From: Pseudomonas thermotolerans DSM 14292
GTDB taxonomy: Bacteria; Pseudomonadota; Gammaproteobacteria; Pseudomonadales; Pseudomonadaceae
Assembly: GCF_000364625.1 (NCBI RefSeq)
Contig: NZ_KB822606.1
Coordinates: forward strand, 1 to 64,000
Direction: 5' to 3'
DNA: 64,000 bases
Shown piece by piece: positions 45,417-55,084 of this stretch. The notes below the pieces were generated by a model. The model made no database searches. It was given only the letters and a program-made list of their open reading frames with translations, and had not been told where the DNA came from. A program made the position numbers and the translations under genes. Within the stretch, counting starts at the first letter, position 1. Every line of letters starts with the position of its first letter.

Positions 45417-46064
45417 ATGAAAGCCTTTACCCAACACACCGGCCTGGTCTGCCCGCTGGACCGTGCCAACGTCGACACCGACCAGATCATTCCCAAGCAG
45501 TTCCTGAAATCGATCAAGCGTACCGGCTTCGGCCCCAACCTGTTCGACGAGTGGCGTTACCTGGATGTGGGCCAGCCCGGCCAGGACTGCTCGCAGCGGC
45601 CGGTCAACAAGGATTTCGTGCTGAACTTCCCGCGCTACCGGGGCGCCAGCGTGCTCCTGGCCCGCGAGAACTTCGGCTGCGGCTCGTCCCGCGAGCACGC
45701 CCCCTGGGCGCTCGACGAGTACGGCTTCCGCGCCATCATCGCACCAAGCTTTGCCGACATCTTCTACAACAACAGCTTCAAGAACGGCCTGCTGCCGATC
45801 GTGCTGAAGGAAGAGGAAGTCGATGTCCTGTTCGAGCAGACCGAGGCCAACGAGGGTTACCAACTGACCATCGATCTGGAAGCGCAGACCGTGACCCGCC
45901 CGGACGGCGTGCAGTACCGCTTCGAGGTGGATGCCTTCCACAAGCACTGCCTGCTCAACGGCCTGGACGACATCGGCCTGACCCTGCAGGACCAGGACGC
46001 CATCCGCGCCTTCGAAGAGCGTCACCGCGCGGCCCAACCCTGGCTGTTCGGCGCCATCAAGTAA
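45417..46064 (+). CDS. leuD: 3-isopropylmalate dehydratase small subunit
   Basis: The 215-residue swivel-domain partner of LeuC has [14 protein letters not shown] (about 19-32) and [15 protein letters not shown] (about 81-95). The start at 45417 has AGGA upstream, and the frame runs 12 codons upstream into leuC without support. A very strong hairpin stands 9 bases after its stop. Confidence 0.97.
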   Translation: MKAFTQHTGLVCPLDRANVDTDQIIPKQFLKSIKRTGFGPNLFDEWRYLDVGQPGQDCSQRPVNKDFVLNFPRYRGASVLLARENFGCGSSREHAPWALDEYGFRAIIAPSFADIFYNNSFKNGLLPIVLKEEEVDVLFEQTEANEGYQLTIDLEAQTVTRPDGVQYRFEVDAFHKHCLLNGLDDIGLTLQDQDAIRAFEERHRAAQPWLFGAIK

Positions 46065-46072
46065 CCGGCAGC

Positions 46073-46112
46073 GCCGGGCCTCGGGTGGAGCGTTCCTCCC
46101 GAGGCCCGGCGT
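46073..46112. repeat. 14-bp perfect hairpin between leuD and leuB
   Basis: CGCCGGGCCTCGGG/CCCGAGGCCCGGCG with a 12-base loop that can itself pair (GGA/TCC). It is followed by TTTCG on the plus strand. It is the most stable hairpin in the window and stands inside the leu series, so it may be a partial terminator or an mRNA end-protecting element. Confidence 0.7.
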
Positions 46113-46147
46113 TTCGAGCCCATAGCTGATTCCCCAAGGAAACGTTC

Positions 46148-47230
46148 ATGTCCAAACAGATTCTGGTTCTTCCCGGCGACGGCATTGGTCCGGAAATCGT
46201 CGCCGAAGCAGTCAAGGTGCTCGAGGCGGCCAACGAGAAATACCGCCTGGACCTGCAGCTGAGCTTCGACGAGTTGGGCGGCGCCGCGGTCGACAAGTAC
46301 GGCGTGCCCCTGGCCGACGAGACCCTGGAACGCGCCCGCGCCGCCGATGCGGTGCTGCTTGGTGCGGTGGGTGGCCCCAAGTGGGACGGCATCGACCCGG
46401 CCATCCGCCCCGAGCGCGGTCTGCTGAAGATCCGTTCCCAACTGGGTCTGTTCGCCAACCTGCGCCCGGCGATCCTCTACCCGCAGCTGGCCGAGGCCTC
46501 GACCCTTAAGCCGGAAGTGGTGGCCGGCCTGGACATCCTCATCGTCCGCGAACTGACCGGCGGCATCTACTTCGGTCAGCCCCGCGAGACCCGCGTGCTG
46601 GAGAATGGCGAGCGCCAGGCCTACGACACCCTGCCGTACAGCGAGAGCGAGATCCGCCGCATCGCCAAGGTGGGCTTCGACATGGCCCGCCTGCGCAACA
46701 AGAAGCTGTGCTCGGTGGACAAGGCCAACGTGCTGGCCTCCAGCCAGCTGTGGCGCGCCGTGGTGGAGGAGGTGGCCAAGGACTACCCGGACGTGGAGCT
46801 CTCCCACATGTACGTGGACAACGCCGCCATGCAGCTGGTGCGCGCGCCCAAGCAGTTCGACGTGATCGTCACCGACAACATGTTCGGCGACATTCTGTCG
46901 GATGAGGCTTCCATGCTGACCGGTTCCATCGGCATGCTGCCCTCGGCGTCCCTCGACGCCAACAACAAGGGGATGTACGAGCCGTGCCACGGCTCCGCGC
47001 CGGACATCGCCGGCCAGGGCATCGCCAACCCGCTGGCGACCATCCTCTCGGTGTCCATGATGCTGCGCTACAGCTTCGCCCAGGCCGTGGCTGCCGACGC
47101 CATCGAGAAGGCGGTCAGTCAGGTGCTCGACCAGGGGCTGCGTACCGGGGACATCTGGTCCCAAGGCACCACCAAGGTCGGTACCCGGGAAATGGGCGAT
47201 GCGGTAGTCGCCGCGCTGCGTAATCTGTAA
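46148..47230 (+). CDS. leuB: 3-isopropylmalate dehydrogenase
   Basis: NAD-dependent oxidative decarboxylation of 3-isopropylmalate. The 360-residue protein begins [11 protein letters not shown], and has the metal-binding signature [26 protein letters not shown] (about 240-265) and GSAPDIAG. An AAGGAAA site precedes the start. It is separated from leuD by 83 bases with a strong hairpin. Confidence 0.97.
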   Translation: MSKQILVLPGDGIGPEIVAEAVKVLEAANEKYRLDLQLSFDELGGAAVDKYGVPLADETLERARAADAVLLGAVGGPKWDGIDPAIRPERGLLKIRSQLGLFANLRPAILYPQLAEASTLKPEVVAGLDILIVRELTGGIYFGQPRETRVLENGERQAYDTLPYSESEIRRIAKVGFDMARLRNKKLCSVDKANVLASSQLWRAVVEEVAKDYPDVELSHMYVDNAAMQLVRAPKQFDVIVTDNMFGDILSDEASMLTGSIGMLPSASLDANNKGMYEPCHGSAPDIAGQGIANPLATILSVSMMLRYSFAQAVAADAIEKAVSQVLDQGLRTGDIWSQGTTKVGTREMGDAVVAALRNL

Positions 47231-47287
47231 TCTCTCCGGTTCGCCGTTCGCGCGGTGAACTGGATCCCAATCAAAGGTGTAGTTGCG

Positions 47288-48400
47288 ATGAAACGTGTAG
47301 GTCTGATTGGTTGGCGAGGCATGGTGGGTTCCGTGCTCATGCAGCGCATGCTGGAAGAGCGTGACTTCGACCTGATCGAGCCGGTGTTCTTCACCACCTC
47401 GAACGTGGGTGGCCAGGGCCCGGCCATCGGCAAGGACATCGCCCCGCTCAAGGATGCCTACAGCATCGACGAGCTGAAGAGCCTCGACGTGATCCTGACC
47501 TGCCAGGGCGGCGACTACACCAGCGAGGTGTTCCCCAAGCTGCGTGAAGCCGGCTGGCAGGGCTACTGGATCGACGCTGCCTCGACCCTGCGCATGGACG
47601 ACAGCGCGGTGATCGTGCTCGACCCGGTCAACCGCAAGGTGATCGACCAGTCGCTGGACGCCGGGGTGAAGAACTACATCGGCGGCAACTGCACCGTCAG
47701 CCTGATGCTCATGGCCCTGGGTGGTCTCTACGAGGCCGGCCTGGTCGAGTGGATGAGCGCCATGACCTACCAGGCCGCTTCCGGCGCCGGCGCGCAGAAC
47801 ATGCGCGAGCTGATCCGCCAGATGGGCGCCATTCACGGCGCGGTGGCCGACGATCTGGCTGACCCGGCCAGCGCCATCCTCGAGATCGACCGCAAGGTCG
47901 CCGAGACCATGCGCAGCGACAGCTTCCCGGTCGACCACTTCGGCGTGCCGCTGGCCGGCAGCCTGATTCCCTACATCGACAAGGAGCTGCCCAACGGGCA
48001 GAGCCGCGAGGAATGGAAAGGTCAGGCCGAGACCAACAAGATCCTCGGCCGCTTCAAGAATCCGATCCCGGTGGACGGCCTCTGCGTACGCATCGGCGCC
48101 ATGCGCTGCCACAGCCAGGCGCTGACCATCAAACTGAACAAGGACGTGCCGCTGTCCGACATCGAAGGGCTGATCAGCCAGCACAACCCCTGGGTCAAGC
48201 TGGTGCCCAACAACCGTGAGGCGAGCATCCGCGAGCTCGGCCCGACCGCAGTCACCGGCACCCTGAGCGTGCCCGTCGGTCGTCTGCGCAAGCTCAACAT
48301 GGGCTCGCAGTTCCTCGGAGCCTTCACCGTCGGCGACCAGCTGCTGTGGGGCGCCGCCGAGCCGCTGCGGCGCATGCTGCGCATCCTCCTGGAGCGTTGA
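47288..48400 (+). CDS. asd: Aspartate-semialdehyde dehydrogenase
   Basis: Reduces aspartyl phosphate in lysine, threonine and methionine synthesis. The 370-residue protein has the NADP motif [10 protein letters not shown] (about 8-17), the nucleophile in [10 protein letters not shown] (Cys about 135) and the Glu/Arg/His residues in the C-terminal half (MRCHSQAL). The start at 47288 has AAAGGTG; the frame runs 11 codons upstream. It is of the gamma-proteobacterial long type. Confidence 0.96.
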   Translation: MKRVGLIGWRGMVGSVLMQRMLEERDFDLIEPVFFTTSNVGGQGPAIGKDIAPLKDAYSIDELKSLDVILTCQGGDYTSEVFPKLREAGWQGYWIDAASTLRMDDSAVIVLDPVNRKVIDQSLDAGVKNYIGGNCTVSLMLMALGGLYEAGLVEWMSAMTYQAASGAGAQNMRELIRQMGAIHGAVADDLADPASAILEIDRKVAETMRSDSFPVDHFGVPLAGSLIPYIDKELPNGQSREEWKGQAETNKILGRFKNPIPVDGLCVRIGAMRCHSQALTIKLNKDVPLSDIEGLISQHNPWVKLVPNNREASIRELGPTAVTGTLSVPVGRLRKLNMGSQFLGAFTVGDQLLWGAAEPLRRMLRILLER

Positions 48401-48409
48401 TCCTCCCGG

Positions 48410-48430
48410 CGCCGGCCGCCTTGGCCGGCG
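48410..48430. repeat. Hairpin after asd
   Basis: CGCCGGCC-GCCTT-GGCCGGCG, 8 perfect pairs, 9 bases after the asd stop, without a T run. It is a weak terminator candidate between asd and usg. Confidence 0.45.
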
Positions 48431-48497
48431 TCAAATTGCCTGCGCGCGAGGGCGGCGCTACAGTGCCGTCCTTCCAATCGTGCGTTAGGGTTTTCCG

Positions 48498-49508
48498 ATG
48501 TCCCAATCCCTTGCCATTGCCGTGGTCGGCGCTACCGGTACCGTCGGCGAAAACCTCGTCCAGCTGCTCGAAGAGCGCGAATTCCCCGTTTCCGATCTGC
48601 ATCTGCTGGCCAGTCGCGAGTCGGTCGGCCAGTCCCTGGCGTTCCGCGGCAAGAACCTGCGGGTGCGCGCGGTCGACGATTTCGACTTCACCCAGGTGCG
48701 CCTGGTGTTCTTCGCCGCCGCCGAAGCCATCACCTGCGAACAGGCTCCGCGGGCCCTGGCTGCCGGCTGCTCGCTGATCGACCTGAGCGGTGCACTTCCG
48801 GCGGAGCAGGCCCCGCGGGTGGTACCGGAGGCCAATGCTGGGGTGCTGGCCGGGCTCTCGGCGCCCTACCAACTGTCCAGTCCGAGCTCCGCGGCAACCG
48901 CATTGGCCGTGGCTCTTTCGCCGCTACGCGATCTGCTGCGCCTGCGCCGGATCAACGTCACTGCCTGTCTGGCCGTTTCGACGTTGGGCAGGGAAGGGGT
49001 CAACGAGCTGGGCCGGCAGACCACCCAACTGCTCAACATGCGTCCGCTGGAGCCGCAGGTTTTCGACCGCCAGATCGCCTTCAACCTGCTGGGGCGTGTC
49101 GGTTCGTCGGATGCAGACGGGCACACCTCTTCAGAGCGGCGTCTGGCGGCCGAAATCCGGGAAGTGCTGGGCCTGCCGGACCTGAAGGTGTCGGCCACTT
49201 GCGTGCAGGCGCCGGTGTTCTATGGCGATAGCCTGAGTGTGTCCCTGGAGCTGGAGGAAGCGCTGGATCTGCCCGCGGTGCGCACGGCACTGGAGGAGGC
49301 GCCGGGGGTGGAACTGGTCGAGGAAGACGACTATCCGACGGCTGTCGGTGATGCGGTGGGCCAGGATGCGGTATATGTAGGCCGCCTGCGTTCCGGGCTG
49401 ACCGACGATGCCGAACTGAATTTGTGGATTACGTCTGATAATGCGCGTAAAGGCTCGGCTCTGAACGCTGTGCAGTTAGGTGAATTATTGATAAAACACT
49501 ATCTGTAA
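48498..49508 (+). CDS. usg: Asd-like protein without the catalytic cysteine (Usg family)
   Basis: The 336-residue protein has the Asd fold, with GATGTVGENLVQLLEER (about 10-26). Where Asd proteins have NPNCST, this one has SSPSSAATALA (about 129), so the nucleophile is replaced by serine. Usg proteins are thus Asd paralogues of unknown function found between asd or leuB and truA/fimV in many gamma-proteobacteria. It is 97 bases after asd. Confidence 0.92.
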   Translation: MSQSLAIAVVGATGTVGENLVQLLEEREFPVSDLHLLASRESVGQSLAFRGKNLRVRAVDDFDFTQVRLVFFAAAEAITCEQAPRALAAGCSLIDLSGALPAEQAPRVVPEANAGVLAGLSAPYQLSSPSSAATALAVALSPLRDLLRLRRINVTACLAVSTLGREGVNELGRQTTQLLNMRPLEPQVFDRQIAFNLLGRVGSSDADGHTSSERRLAAEIREVLGLPDLKVSATCVQAPVFYGDSLSVSLELEEALDLPAVRTALEEAPGVELVEEDDYPTAVGDAVGQDAVYVGRLRSGLTDDAELNLWITSDNARKGSALNAVQLGELLIKHYL

Positions 49509-49656
49509 AAGATACTTAACGAGCAGTTTGAAGATTTTTTCTAGCTTGTCATCTATTGACTGGCGCATTGCTGGTGGGGACCCGTCATAGGACGGAAAAG
49601 GGCAGCAACCAACGCCAATCTCGCCCGTCGAGAAAGCAAAAACAAGGGATCACGCT

Positions 49657-52428
49657 ATGGTTCGGGTACGCAAACTGGTACTGGCAATTGCAGCCGCTTC
49701 GACGCTTACGTCCGGCATGGCGCACGCATTGGGGCTGGGGGACATCACGCTCAAATCCGCGCTCAATCAGCCTCTGGATGCGGAAATCTCCTTGCTGGAC
49801 GTCAAGGATCTCGAGACCAGTGAAGTATTGCCGAAACTGGCATCTCCCGAGGACTTCAACAAGGCGGGCGTGGATCGCCAGTATTTTCTGACCGATCTCA
49901 AGTTCACCCCGGTCATCAAGCCCAATGGCCAGAGCGTCATTCGGGTCACTTCCAGCAAGCCGGTGCGCGAGCCCTATCTGAACTTCCTCGTCGAGGTGCT
50001 GTGGCCGAACGGCCGTCTGCTGCGCGAATATACCTTGCTGCTCGACCCGCCGCTGTATTCCCCGGAAGTGGCAACTGCGGTCGCGCCGCAGCTGCCGGTC
50101 GCCGCGCCGGCGCCGCGTCTCGCCACCACTCAGGCAGTGCGCCCGGCCGCGCCGGTGGCCAGCCGTCCGGTCGCGCCGGCCCGTTCGAGGATCGCAGGCA
50201 ACGAGTACCGTACCAACGCCAACGACACCCTCTGGCAGATCGCCGAGCGCACCCGCTCCGTCGGTTCGGTGCACCAGACCATGCTGGCCATCCAGGATCT
50301 CAACCCGGACGCCTTCCTCGACGGCAACATCAACCGCCTGAAGCGTGGTCAGGTGCTGCGCCTGCCCGACGAGCAGCAGGTGCTGCGTCGTTCCCAGTCG
50401 GAAGCCATCGCCCAGGTAGCGGCGCAGAATGCCGCCTGGCGTGAAGGTCGCTCGCTGGCCGGCGGCAGTGCCCGCCAGCTGGATGCTACCCACCGTGCTG
50501 CTGCGGGGGCGGCTCCGGCTCAGGCTCCGGCCGGAGACAGCCTCAAGCTGGTGGCCGCCGATGCCAAGGTGTCCGACAAGGGCGCGGCCGGCGATGCCAA
50601 GGTTCTCAACGACAAGCTGGCGGTGACCCAGGAAAGCCTCGATACCACCCGGCGTGAGAACGAGGAACTGAAGAGCCGTATGTCCGATCTGCAAAGCCAG
50701 CTGGACAAGCTGCAGCAGCTGATCGAACTGAAGAACGCCCAGCTCGCCAAGCTGCAGGCCGACCTGGCCAACGAAGGGCAGGCTGCCGCCGACGAAGCGG
50801 CGGCACCGGATGCGCCCGAACAGCCCGCTGCCCAGCCGGAAACCGTCCAGGCTGCCGCCGAGCAGTCCGCCACTCCAGCGTCTCAGTCCGAGCAGGCCAA
50901 AGCGCCCGCCGAAGAGCCGGATTACAACTACAGCGAGGAGCCAGCCGCCCAGCCCGCCGGGCAGTCCGCTGCACCTCAGGCCGAAGCGGCAGCCCAGGCT
51001 CCGGCAGAGCAGCCCAAGCCGGAGGAGAAGACCTCCGCTCCGGCCCCGGTTGCCGAAGAGCCGCAGCCGAGCTTCGTGGATGACCTGCTGGCCAACCCTA
51101 TGCTTCCCTGGATCGCCGGCGGCAGCGGTCTGCTGGTGCTGCTGATCCTGCTCATGGCAGTGTCGCGCCGCAACGCGCAGAAGGAGCAGGAGCATCAGCA
51201 GAGCCTGGCGGCCCAGGGCAGCGAAGATGCCGACTTCGCCAGCGACCAGGATCTGCCGGAGTCGACGTTCGAAGGCCTGGAGCCCGAGGCGCCCGCCGTT
51301 CAGGCTGCGACCGTCGCCGAAGCGGCGAGCGAGCAGGTGACCGCCCAGACCAGCGACGTGCTGGCGGAGGCTGACATCTACATCGCCTACGGCCGCTTCA
51401 ATCAGGCCGCCGAGCTGCTTCAGAACGCCATCAACGACGAGCCGAACCGCAGCGACCTGCGTCTGAAACTGATGGAAGTCCAGGCTGAGCTGGGAGACCG
51501 CGACGGCTTCCAGCGCCAGGAACAGGAACTGCGCGAGATCGGCGGCGCGAATGCCGAAATCGAACAGCTGAAAAGCCGCTACCCTGCCATGGCGGCGGTA
51601 GCGACCGCAGCTGCCAGCGCCGTGACCCTGGCTGCTACGGATGCCGCGTCCTTCAACGAGGCGGCGGAAGAACTGAATCTGGACGACTTGAGCTTCGACG
51701 AGGAGCCGGCTGCTCCCCAGGCTGAAGAAGAAGCCTTCGATCTCAGCCTGGACGATCTTGCCGCCGAGCTGGAAAGCGACCTCTCCGACACCCTCGCCGA
51801 GAAGTCCTCGTTTGACTTCGATCTGGGCGAGGAGCACAAGGCCGACGCTGCCTTGGCTGACAGCGCTCTGGACTTCGATCTGGAGCTTTCGGAGACCCCG
51901 GCTGCCAGTGCCGAGGCCACCGACTTCGGCCTGGATCTGGATGTCTCGGCCGCAGCGCTGGATGACGAGTTCGCCCTGAGTCTGGACGACGACTTGGCCG
52001 CCGAGCCCAAGGCCGAGGAAGGCTCGGAGATGGATTTCGAGCTACCGGAAGTCGCCAGCGACCTGCCGGCCGACTTCGACCTGTCACTGGGCGACGAAGT
52101 GGCGTCGAGTGCTGAGAGCGAGCCCGTGGACTTCGCGGCCCAGCTGGAAGACGCCAGTGCCGAGCTGGCGCAGCCCGAAGACTCCGAGAGCGTGGTGGAG
52201 GCGGCGCCTGCTGCTTTGGCCCAGTCGGCCGACGACGCTCTCGGCGAAGACGATGATTTCGATTTCCTCTCTGGTACGGACGAAACTGCGACCAAGCTGG
52301 ATCTGGCACGTGCCTACATCGACATGGGCGACATGGAAGGGGCCCGCGACATCCTCGATGAGGTTCTGGCCGAGGGGAATGATGGTCAACAACAGGAAGC
52401 GCGCGAACTGATCGCCCGTCTCGTATAG
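49657..52428 (+). CDS. fimV: FimV polar hub protein
   Basis: Inner-membrane/periplasmic hub needed for type IV pili, twitching and polar organisation. The 923-residue protein has a signal peptide (cleavage near Ala24), the FimV N-terminal domain (about 25-130), a LysM peptidoglycan domain (about 183-240), a coiled coil (about 318-375), a Pro/Ala/Glu-rich part, one transmembrane helix (about 483-505), a long acidic cytoplasmic domain and the conserved C-terminal TPR-like motif (about 880-923). AAGGGAT precedes the ATG. The 148-base gap upstream holds no assignable element. Confidence 0.95.
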   Translation: MVRVRKLVLAIAAASTLTSGMAHALGLGDITLKSALNQPLDAEISLLDVKDLETSEVLPKLASPEDFNKAGVDRQYFLTDLKFTPVIKPNGQSVIRVTSSKPVREPYLNFLVEVLWPNGRLLREYTLLLDPPLYSPEVATAVAPQLPVAAPAPRLATTQAVRPAAPVASRPVAPARSRIAGNEYRTNANDTLWQIAERTRSVGSVHQTMLAIQDLNPDAFLDGNINRLKRGQVLRLPDEQQVLRRSQSEAIAQVAAQNAAWREGRSLAGGSARQLDATHRAAAGAAPAQAPAGDSLKLVAADAKVSDKGAAGDAKVLNDKLAVTQESLDTTRRENEELKSRMSDLQSQLDKLQQLIELKNAQLAKLQADLANEGQAAADEAAAPDAPEQPAAQPETVQAAAEQSATPASQSEQAKAPAEEPDYNYSEEPAAQPAGQSAAPQAEAAAQAPAEQPKPEEKTSAPAPVAEEPQPSFVDDLLANPMLPWIAGGSGLLVLLILLMAVSRRNAQKEQEHQQSLAAQGSEDADFASDQDLPESTFEGLEPEAPAVQAATVAEAASEQVTAQTSDVLAEADIYIAYGRFNQAAELLQNAINDEPNRSDLRLKLMEVQAELGDRDGFQRQEQELREIGGANAEIEQLKSRYPAMAAVATAAASAVTLAATDAASFNEAAEELNLDDLSFDEEPAAPQAEEEAFDLSLDDLAAELESDLSDTLAEKSSFDFDLGEEHKADAALADSALDFDLELSETPAASAEATDFGLDLDVSAAALDDEFALSLDDDLAAEPKAEEGSEMDFELPEVASDLPADFDLSLGDEVASSAESEPVDFAAQLEDASAELAQPEDSESVVEAAPAALAQSADDALGEDDDFDFLSGTDETATKLDLARAYIDMGDMEGARDILDEVLAEGNDGQQQEARELIARLV

Positions 52429-52432
52429 CTAG

Positions 52433-53314
52433 ATGACAGATGTCCCCGACTTGCCAGGGGCAGCCGAATCGGCTGCCCCTGGCTTTTTCAGAATCGCCCT
52501 TGGCGTGGAGTACAAGGGTTCCGCCTACCGCGGCTGGCAGCGCCAGGAGTCCGGCGTGCCCACGGTGCAGCAAGCTCTGGAAGCCGCACTCTCCAAGGTA
52601 GCCGCTGCGCCAGTCAGCGTGGTTTGCGCCGGGCGTACCGACGCAGGTGTGCATGCTAGCGGCCAGGTGGTGCATTTCGACACCCGGGCCGAGCGTCCCA
52701 TGATGGGGTGGGTGATGGGGGCCAACGCCAACCTGCCGCACGACATCAGCGTGACCTGGGCCAAGGTGATGCCGGCGCATTTCCATGCCCGCTTCAAGGC
52801 TGTTGCCCGGCGCTATCGCTACGTGATCTACAACGATCAGATCCGTCCGGCCCATCTGGCTCAGGAAGTTACCTGGAACCATCGGCCGCTGGACATCGGG
52901 CGGATGCGCGAGGCCAGCCGCTGCCTGCTCGGCACGCACGACTTCAGCGCCTTCCGCGCCACCCAGTGCCAGGCCAAGTCTCCGATCAAGCACATCCACC
53001 ACCTGGAGCTGATCCCCTACGGCAAGCTGATCGTTCTGGACATCCGTGCCAACGCCTTCCTGCACCACATGGTGCGCAACATCGCCGGGGTGCTGATGAC
53101 CATCGGTGCCGGCGAGCAGCCGGTGAGCTGGGCCAAGGCGGTACTGGATGGCCGGGATCGCCGCGAGGGCGGGGTGACGGCCCATCCCTACGGCCTTTAC
53201 CTGGTGCGGGTGGAGTATCCGGAGGAGTTCGAGGTACCGCAGCGCTTCCTGGGCCCGCACTTCCTGTCCGCGCTGCCGGATTGCGCGGCTGACGGCGCCG
53301 GGCACCTTTGCTAA
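52433..53314 (+). CDS. truA: tRNA pseudouridine(38-40) synthase
   Basis: Makes pseudouridine at tRNA positions 38-40. The 293-residue protein has the catalytic aspartate in CAGRTDAGVHASGQV (about residue 66) and the C-terminal HHMVRN and RREGGVTAHPYGLYL. The annotated start is ATG 4 bases after the fimV stop, without a clear binding site, so coupled translation is likely. The first 18 codons hold a strong intrinsic terminator; no better start exists downstream, since the core strand RIALGVEYKG follows it directly. Confidence 0.92.
   Translation: MTDVPDLPGAAESAAPGFFRIALGVEYKGSAYRGWQRQESGVPTVQQALEAALSKVAAAPVSVVCAGRTDAGVHASGQVVHFDTRAERPMMGWVMGANANLPHDISVTWAKVMPAHFHARFKAVARRYRYVIYNDQIRPAHLAQEVTWNHRPLDIGRMREASRCLLGTHDFSAFRATQCQAKSPIKHIHHLELIPYGKLIVLDIRANAFLHHMVRNIAGVLMTIGAGEQPVSWAKAVLDGRDRREGGVTAHPYGLYLVRVEYPEEFEVPQRFLGPHFLSALPDCAADGAGHLC
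52453..52488 (+). terminator. Intrinsic terminator inside the 5' end of truA
   Basis: A 13-bp perfect stem GCCAGGGGCAGCC/GGCTGCCCCTGGC with loop GAATC is followed by five T. It lies 25 bases after the fimV stop, so it fits a fimV terminator, yet it is within the reading frame of truA (codons 7-19). Confidence 0.85.
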
Positions 53315-53342
53315 CATCTTGAGTCTTTCCAGCAAAGGTGCC
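53301..53342 (+). promoter_or_regulatory. Hairpin sequestering the trpF ribosome binding site
   Basis: GGCACCTTTGCT/AGCAAAGGTGCC, 12 perfect pairs with an 18-base loop. The 3' arm holds the AAAGGTG binding site of trpF, and the 5' arm lies over the last codons and stop of truA (53312-53314). Ribosomes ending truA would open it, a sign of translational coupling. Confidence 0.75.
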
Positions 53343-53347
53343 GCAAC

Positions 53348-53980
53348 TTGTCAGTCGTTCGCAGCAAAATCTGCGGGATCACCCGCATCGAGGATGCCCT
53401 GGCCGCCGCCTCGGCGGGTGCCGATGCCATCGGCCTGGTGTTCTATGCGGCCAGCCCCCGTGCGGTGAACTTGCAGCAGGCGCGGGCGATAGTCGCCGCT
53501 CTGCCGCCCTTCGTGACTACGGTTGGACTGTTCGTCAACGCCTCGCGCTGCGAAATCGGCGAGATTCTCGATGCCGTTCCCTTGGATCTGTTGCAGTTTC
53601 ATGGCGACGAGCGCCCCGAGGACTGCGAGGGGCACGGCCGCCCTTACATCAAGGCGCTGCGCGTCAGGTCCGGCGACGATATCGTCGCACTGGCGGCGCG
53701 CTATTCCGGTGCGCGGGGCATCCTCCTGGACACCTATGTGGCAGGGGTGCCCGGCGGTACCGGTGAAGCCTTCGACTGGAGCCTGGTACCACAGGGGCTG
53801 GGCAAGCCGCTCATTCTCGCCGGCGGGCTGAACCCGGCCAACGTGGGGGCGGCCATCGCCCAGGTGCGCCCCTATGGGGTGGACGTCAGCGGCGGCGTGG
53901 AGGCCGGCAAGGGCATCAAGGATGCCGGCAAGGTGCGCGCCTTCCTGGAGGAAGTGCGGCGCGCCGCAACGCAAGTGTGA
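53348..53980 (+). CDS. trpF: Phosphoribosylanthranilate isomerase
   Basis: Tryptophan synthesis step from PRA to CdRP. The 210-residue TIM barrel has the catalytic cysteine in KICGITR (about 9), aspartate in LLDTYV (about 131) and the phosphate site LAGGLNP and VDVSGGVE. The start codon is TTG at 53348, 7 bases after AAAGGTG. No ATG in frame would keep the first strand. Translation is probably low and coupled to truA through the hairpin described. Confidence 0.94.
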   Translation: MSVVRSKICGITRIEDALAAASAGADAIGLVFYAASPRAVNLQQARAIVAALPPFVTTVGLFVNASRCEIGEILDAVPLDLLQFHGDERPEDCEGHGRPYIKALRVRSGDDIVALAARYSGARGILLDTYVAGVPGGTGEAFDWSLVPQGLGKPLILAGGLNPANVGAAIAQVRPYGVDVSGGVEAGKGIKDAGKVRAFLEEVRRAATQV

Positions 53981-54208
53981 CGGGCCGGGCGTCTGCGCCG
54001 TCCATTAGCGAACCGCCATCGGCGGCGGGACCTCGCCCGCGGGGTGCAGTGCTTGCATGGCGGAGCGAGGAGAAAGGGCGGCGGACTGGCCGCCGGCGGT
54101 CGACCAAGGTGCCAGGCATCGCGACGGAGTCGGCCATGAATTCGCGCATGGATGTCGTGTCGGCCTTCTGCGGCGGCGTCCGGACAACAGCTTTGGAGAG
54201 ATGAGAGC
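53981..54208. other. 228-base gap between trpF and accD
   Basis: GC-rich, with short inverted repeats (for example TCGGCGGCGGGACC) but no terminator with a T run and no clear promoter. The accD frame is open through the last third but has no supported start there. Confidence 0.4.
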
Positions 54209-55084
54209 ATGAGCAACTGGCTGGTAGACAAGCTGATCCCTTCGATCATGCGTTCCGAGGTGAAGAAGAGCTCGGTTCCCGAAGGACTCTGGCACAAGTG
54301 CCCCTCCTGCGATGCGGTGCTCTACAAGCCGGAGCTGGAGCGCTCCCTCGAGGTCTGCCCGAAGTGCGACTACCACATGCGCATCAGCGCGCGTGCGCGC
54401 CTGAACATGTTCCTCGATGAAGCCGGTCGCGAGGAGATCGGTGCCGAGCTGGAGCCGGTGGATCGCCTCAAGTTCCGCGACAGCAAGAAGTACAAGGATC
54501 GCCTGGCTGCTGCCCAGAAACAGACCGGCGAAAAGGATGCCCTGGTGGCGATGAGCGGCAGCCTGCGCGGCATCCCGGTGGTGGCCTGCGCCTTCGCCTT
54601 CGAGTTCATGGGCGGCTCCATGGGGTCCATCGTCGGCGAGCGTTTCGTGCGCGCCGCCAACGTGGCCCTGGAAAAGCGCTGCCCGCTGATCTGCTTCTCC
54701 GCCTCCGGCGGCGCGCGCATGCAGGAGGCGTTGATCTCCCTGATGCAGATGGCTAAGACCTCCGCGGTCCTGGCGCGCCTGCGCGAGGAGGGCGTGCCCT
54801 ACATCTCCGTGCTGACCGACCCGGTGTATGGTGGGGTGTCCGCCAGCCTAGCCATGCTCGGCGATGTCATCGTCGCCGAGCCCAAGGCGCTGGTCGGCTT
54901 CGCCGGCCCGCGGGTGATCGAGCAGACCGTGCGCGAGAAGCTCCCGGAAGGCTTCCAGCGCAGCGAGTTCCTCCTCGAGCACGGCGCCATTGACCTGATC
55001 GTGCATCGCCGCGAGATGGCCGACCGCCTAGCCCGCCTGGTGGCTCAACTGATGGGCCTGCCCAGCCCCTCCGCTGCGGCATGA
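54209..55084 (+). CDS. accD: Acetyl-CoA carboxylase carboxyltransferase beta subunit
   Basis: Transfers carboxyl from biotin to acetyl-CoA, with AccA. The 291-residue protein has the N-terminal zinc ribbon (CPSC and CPKC, about 31-53) and the crotonase-like carboxyltransferase core ([35 protein letters not shown]). GGAGAG precedes the start at 54209. The end overlaps folC by ATGA. Confidence 0.97.
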   Translation: MSNWLVDKLIPSIMRSEVKKSSVPEGLWHKCPSCDAVLYKPELERSLEVCPKCDYHMRISARARLNMFLDEAGREEIGAELEPVDRLKFRDSKKYKDRLAAAQKQTGEKDALVAMSGSLRGIPVVACAFAFEFMGGSMGSIVGERFVRAANVALEKRCPLICFSASGGARMQEALISLMQMAKTSAVLARLREEGVPYISVLTDPVYGGVSASLAMLGDVIVAEPKALVGFAGPRVIEQTVREKLPEGFQRSEFLLEHGAIDLIVHRREMADRLARLVAQLMGLPSPSAAA

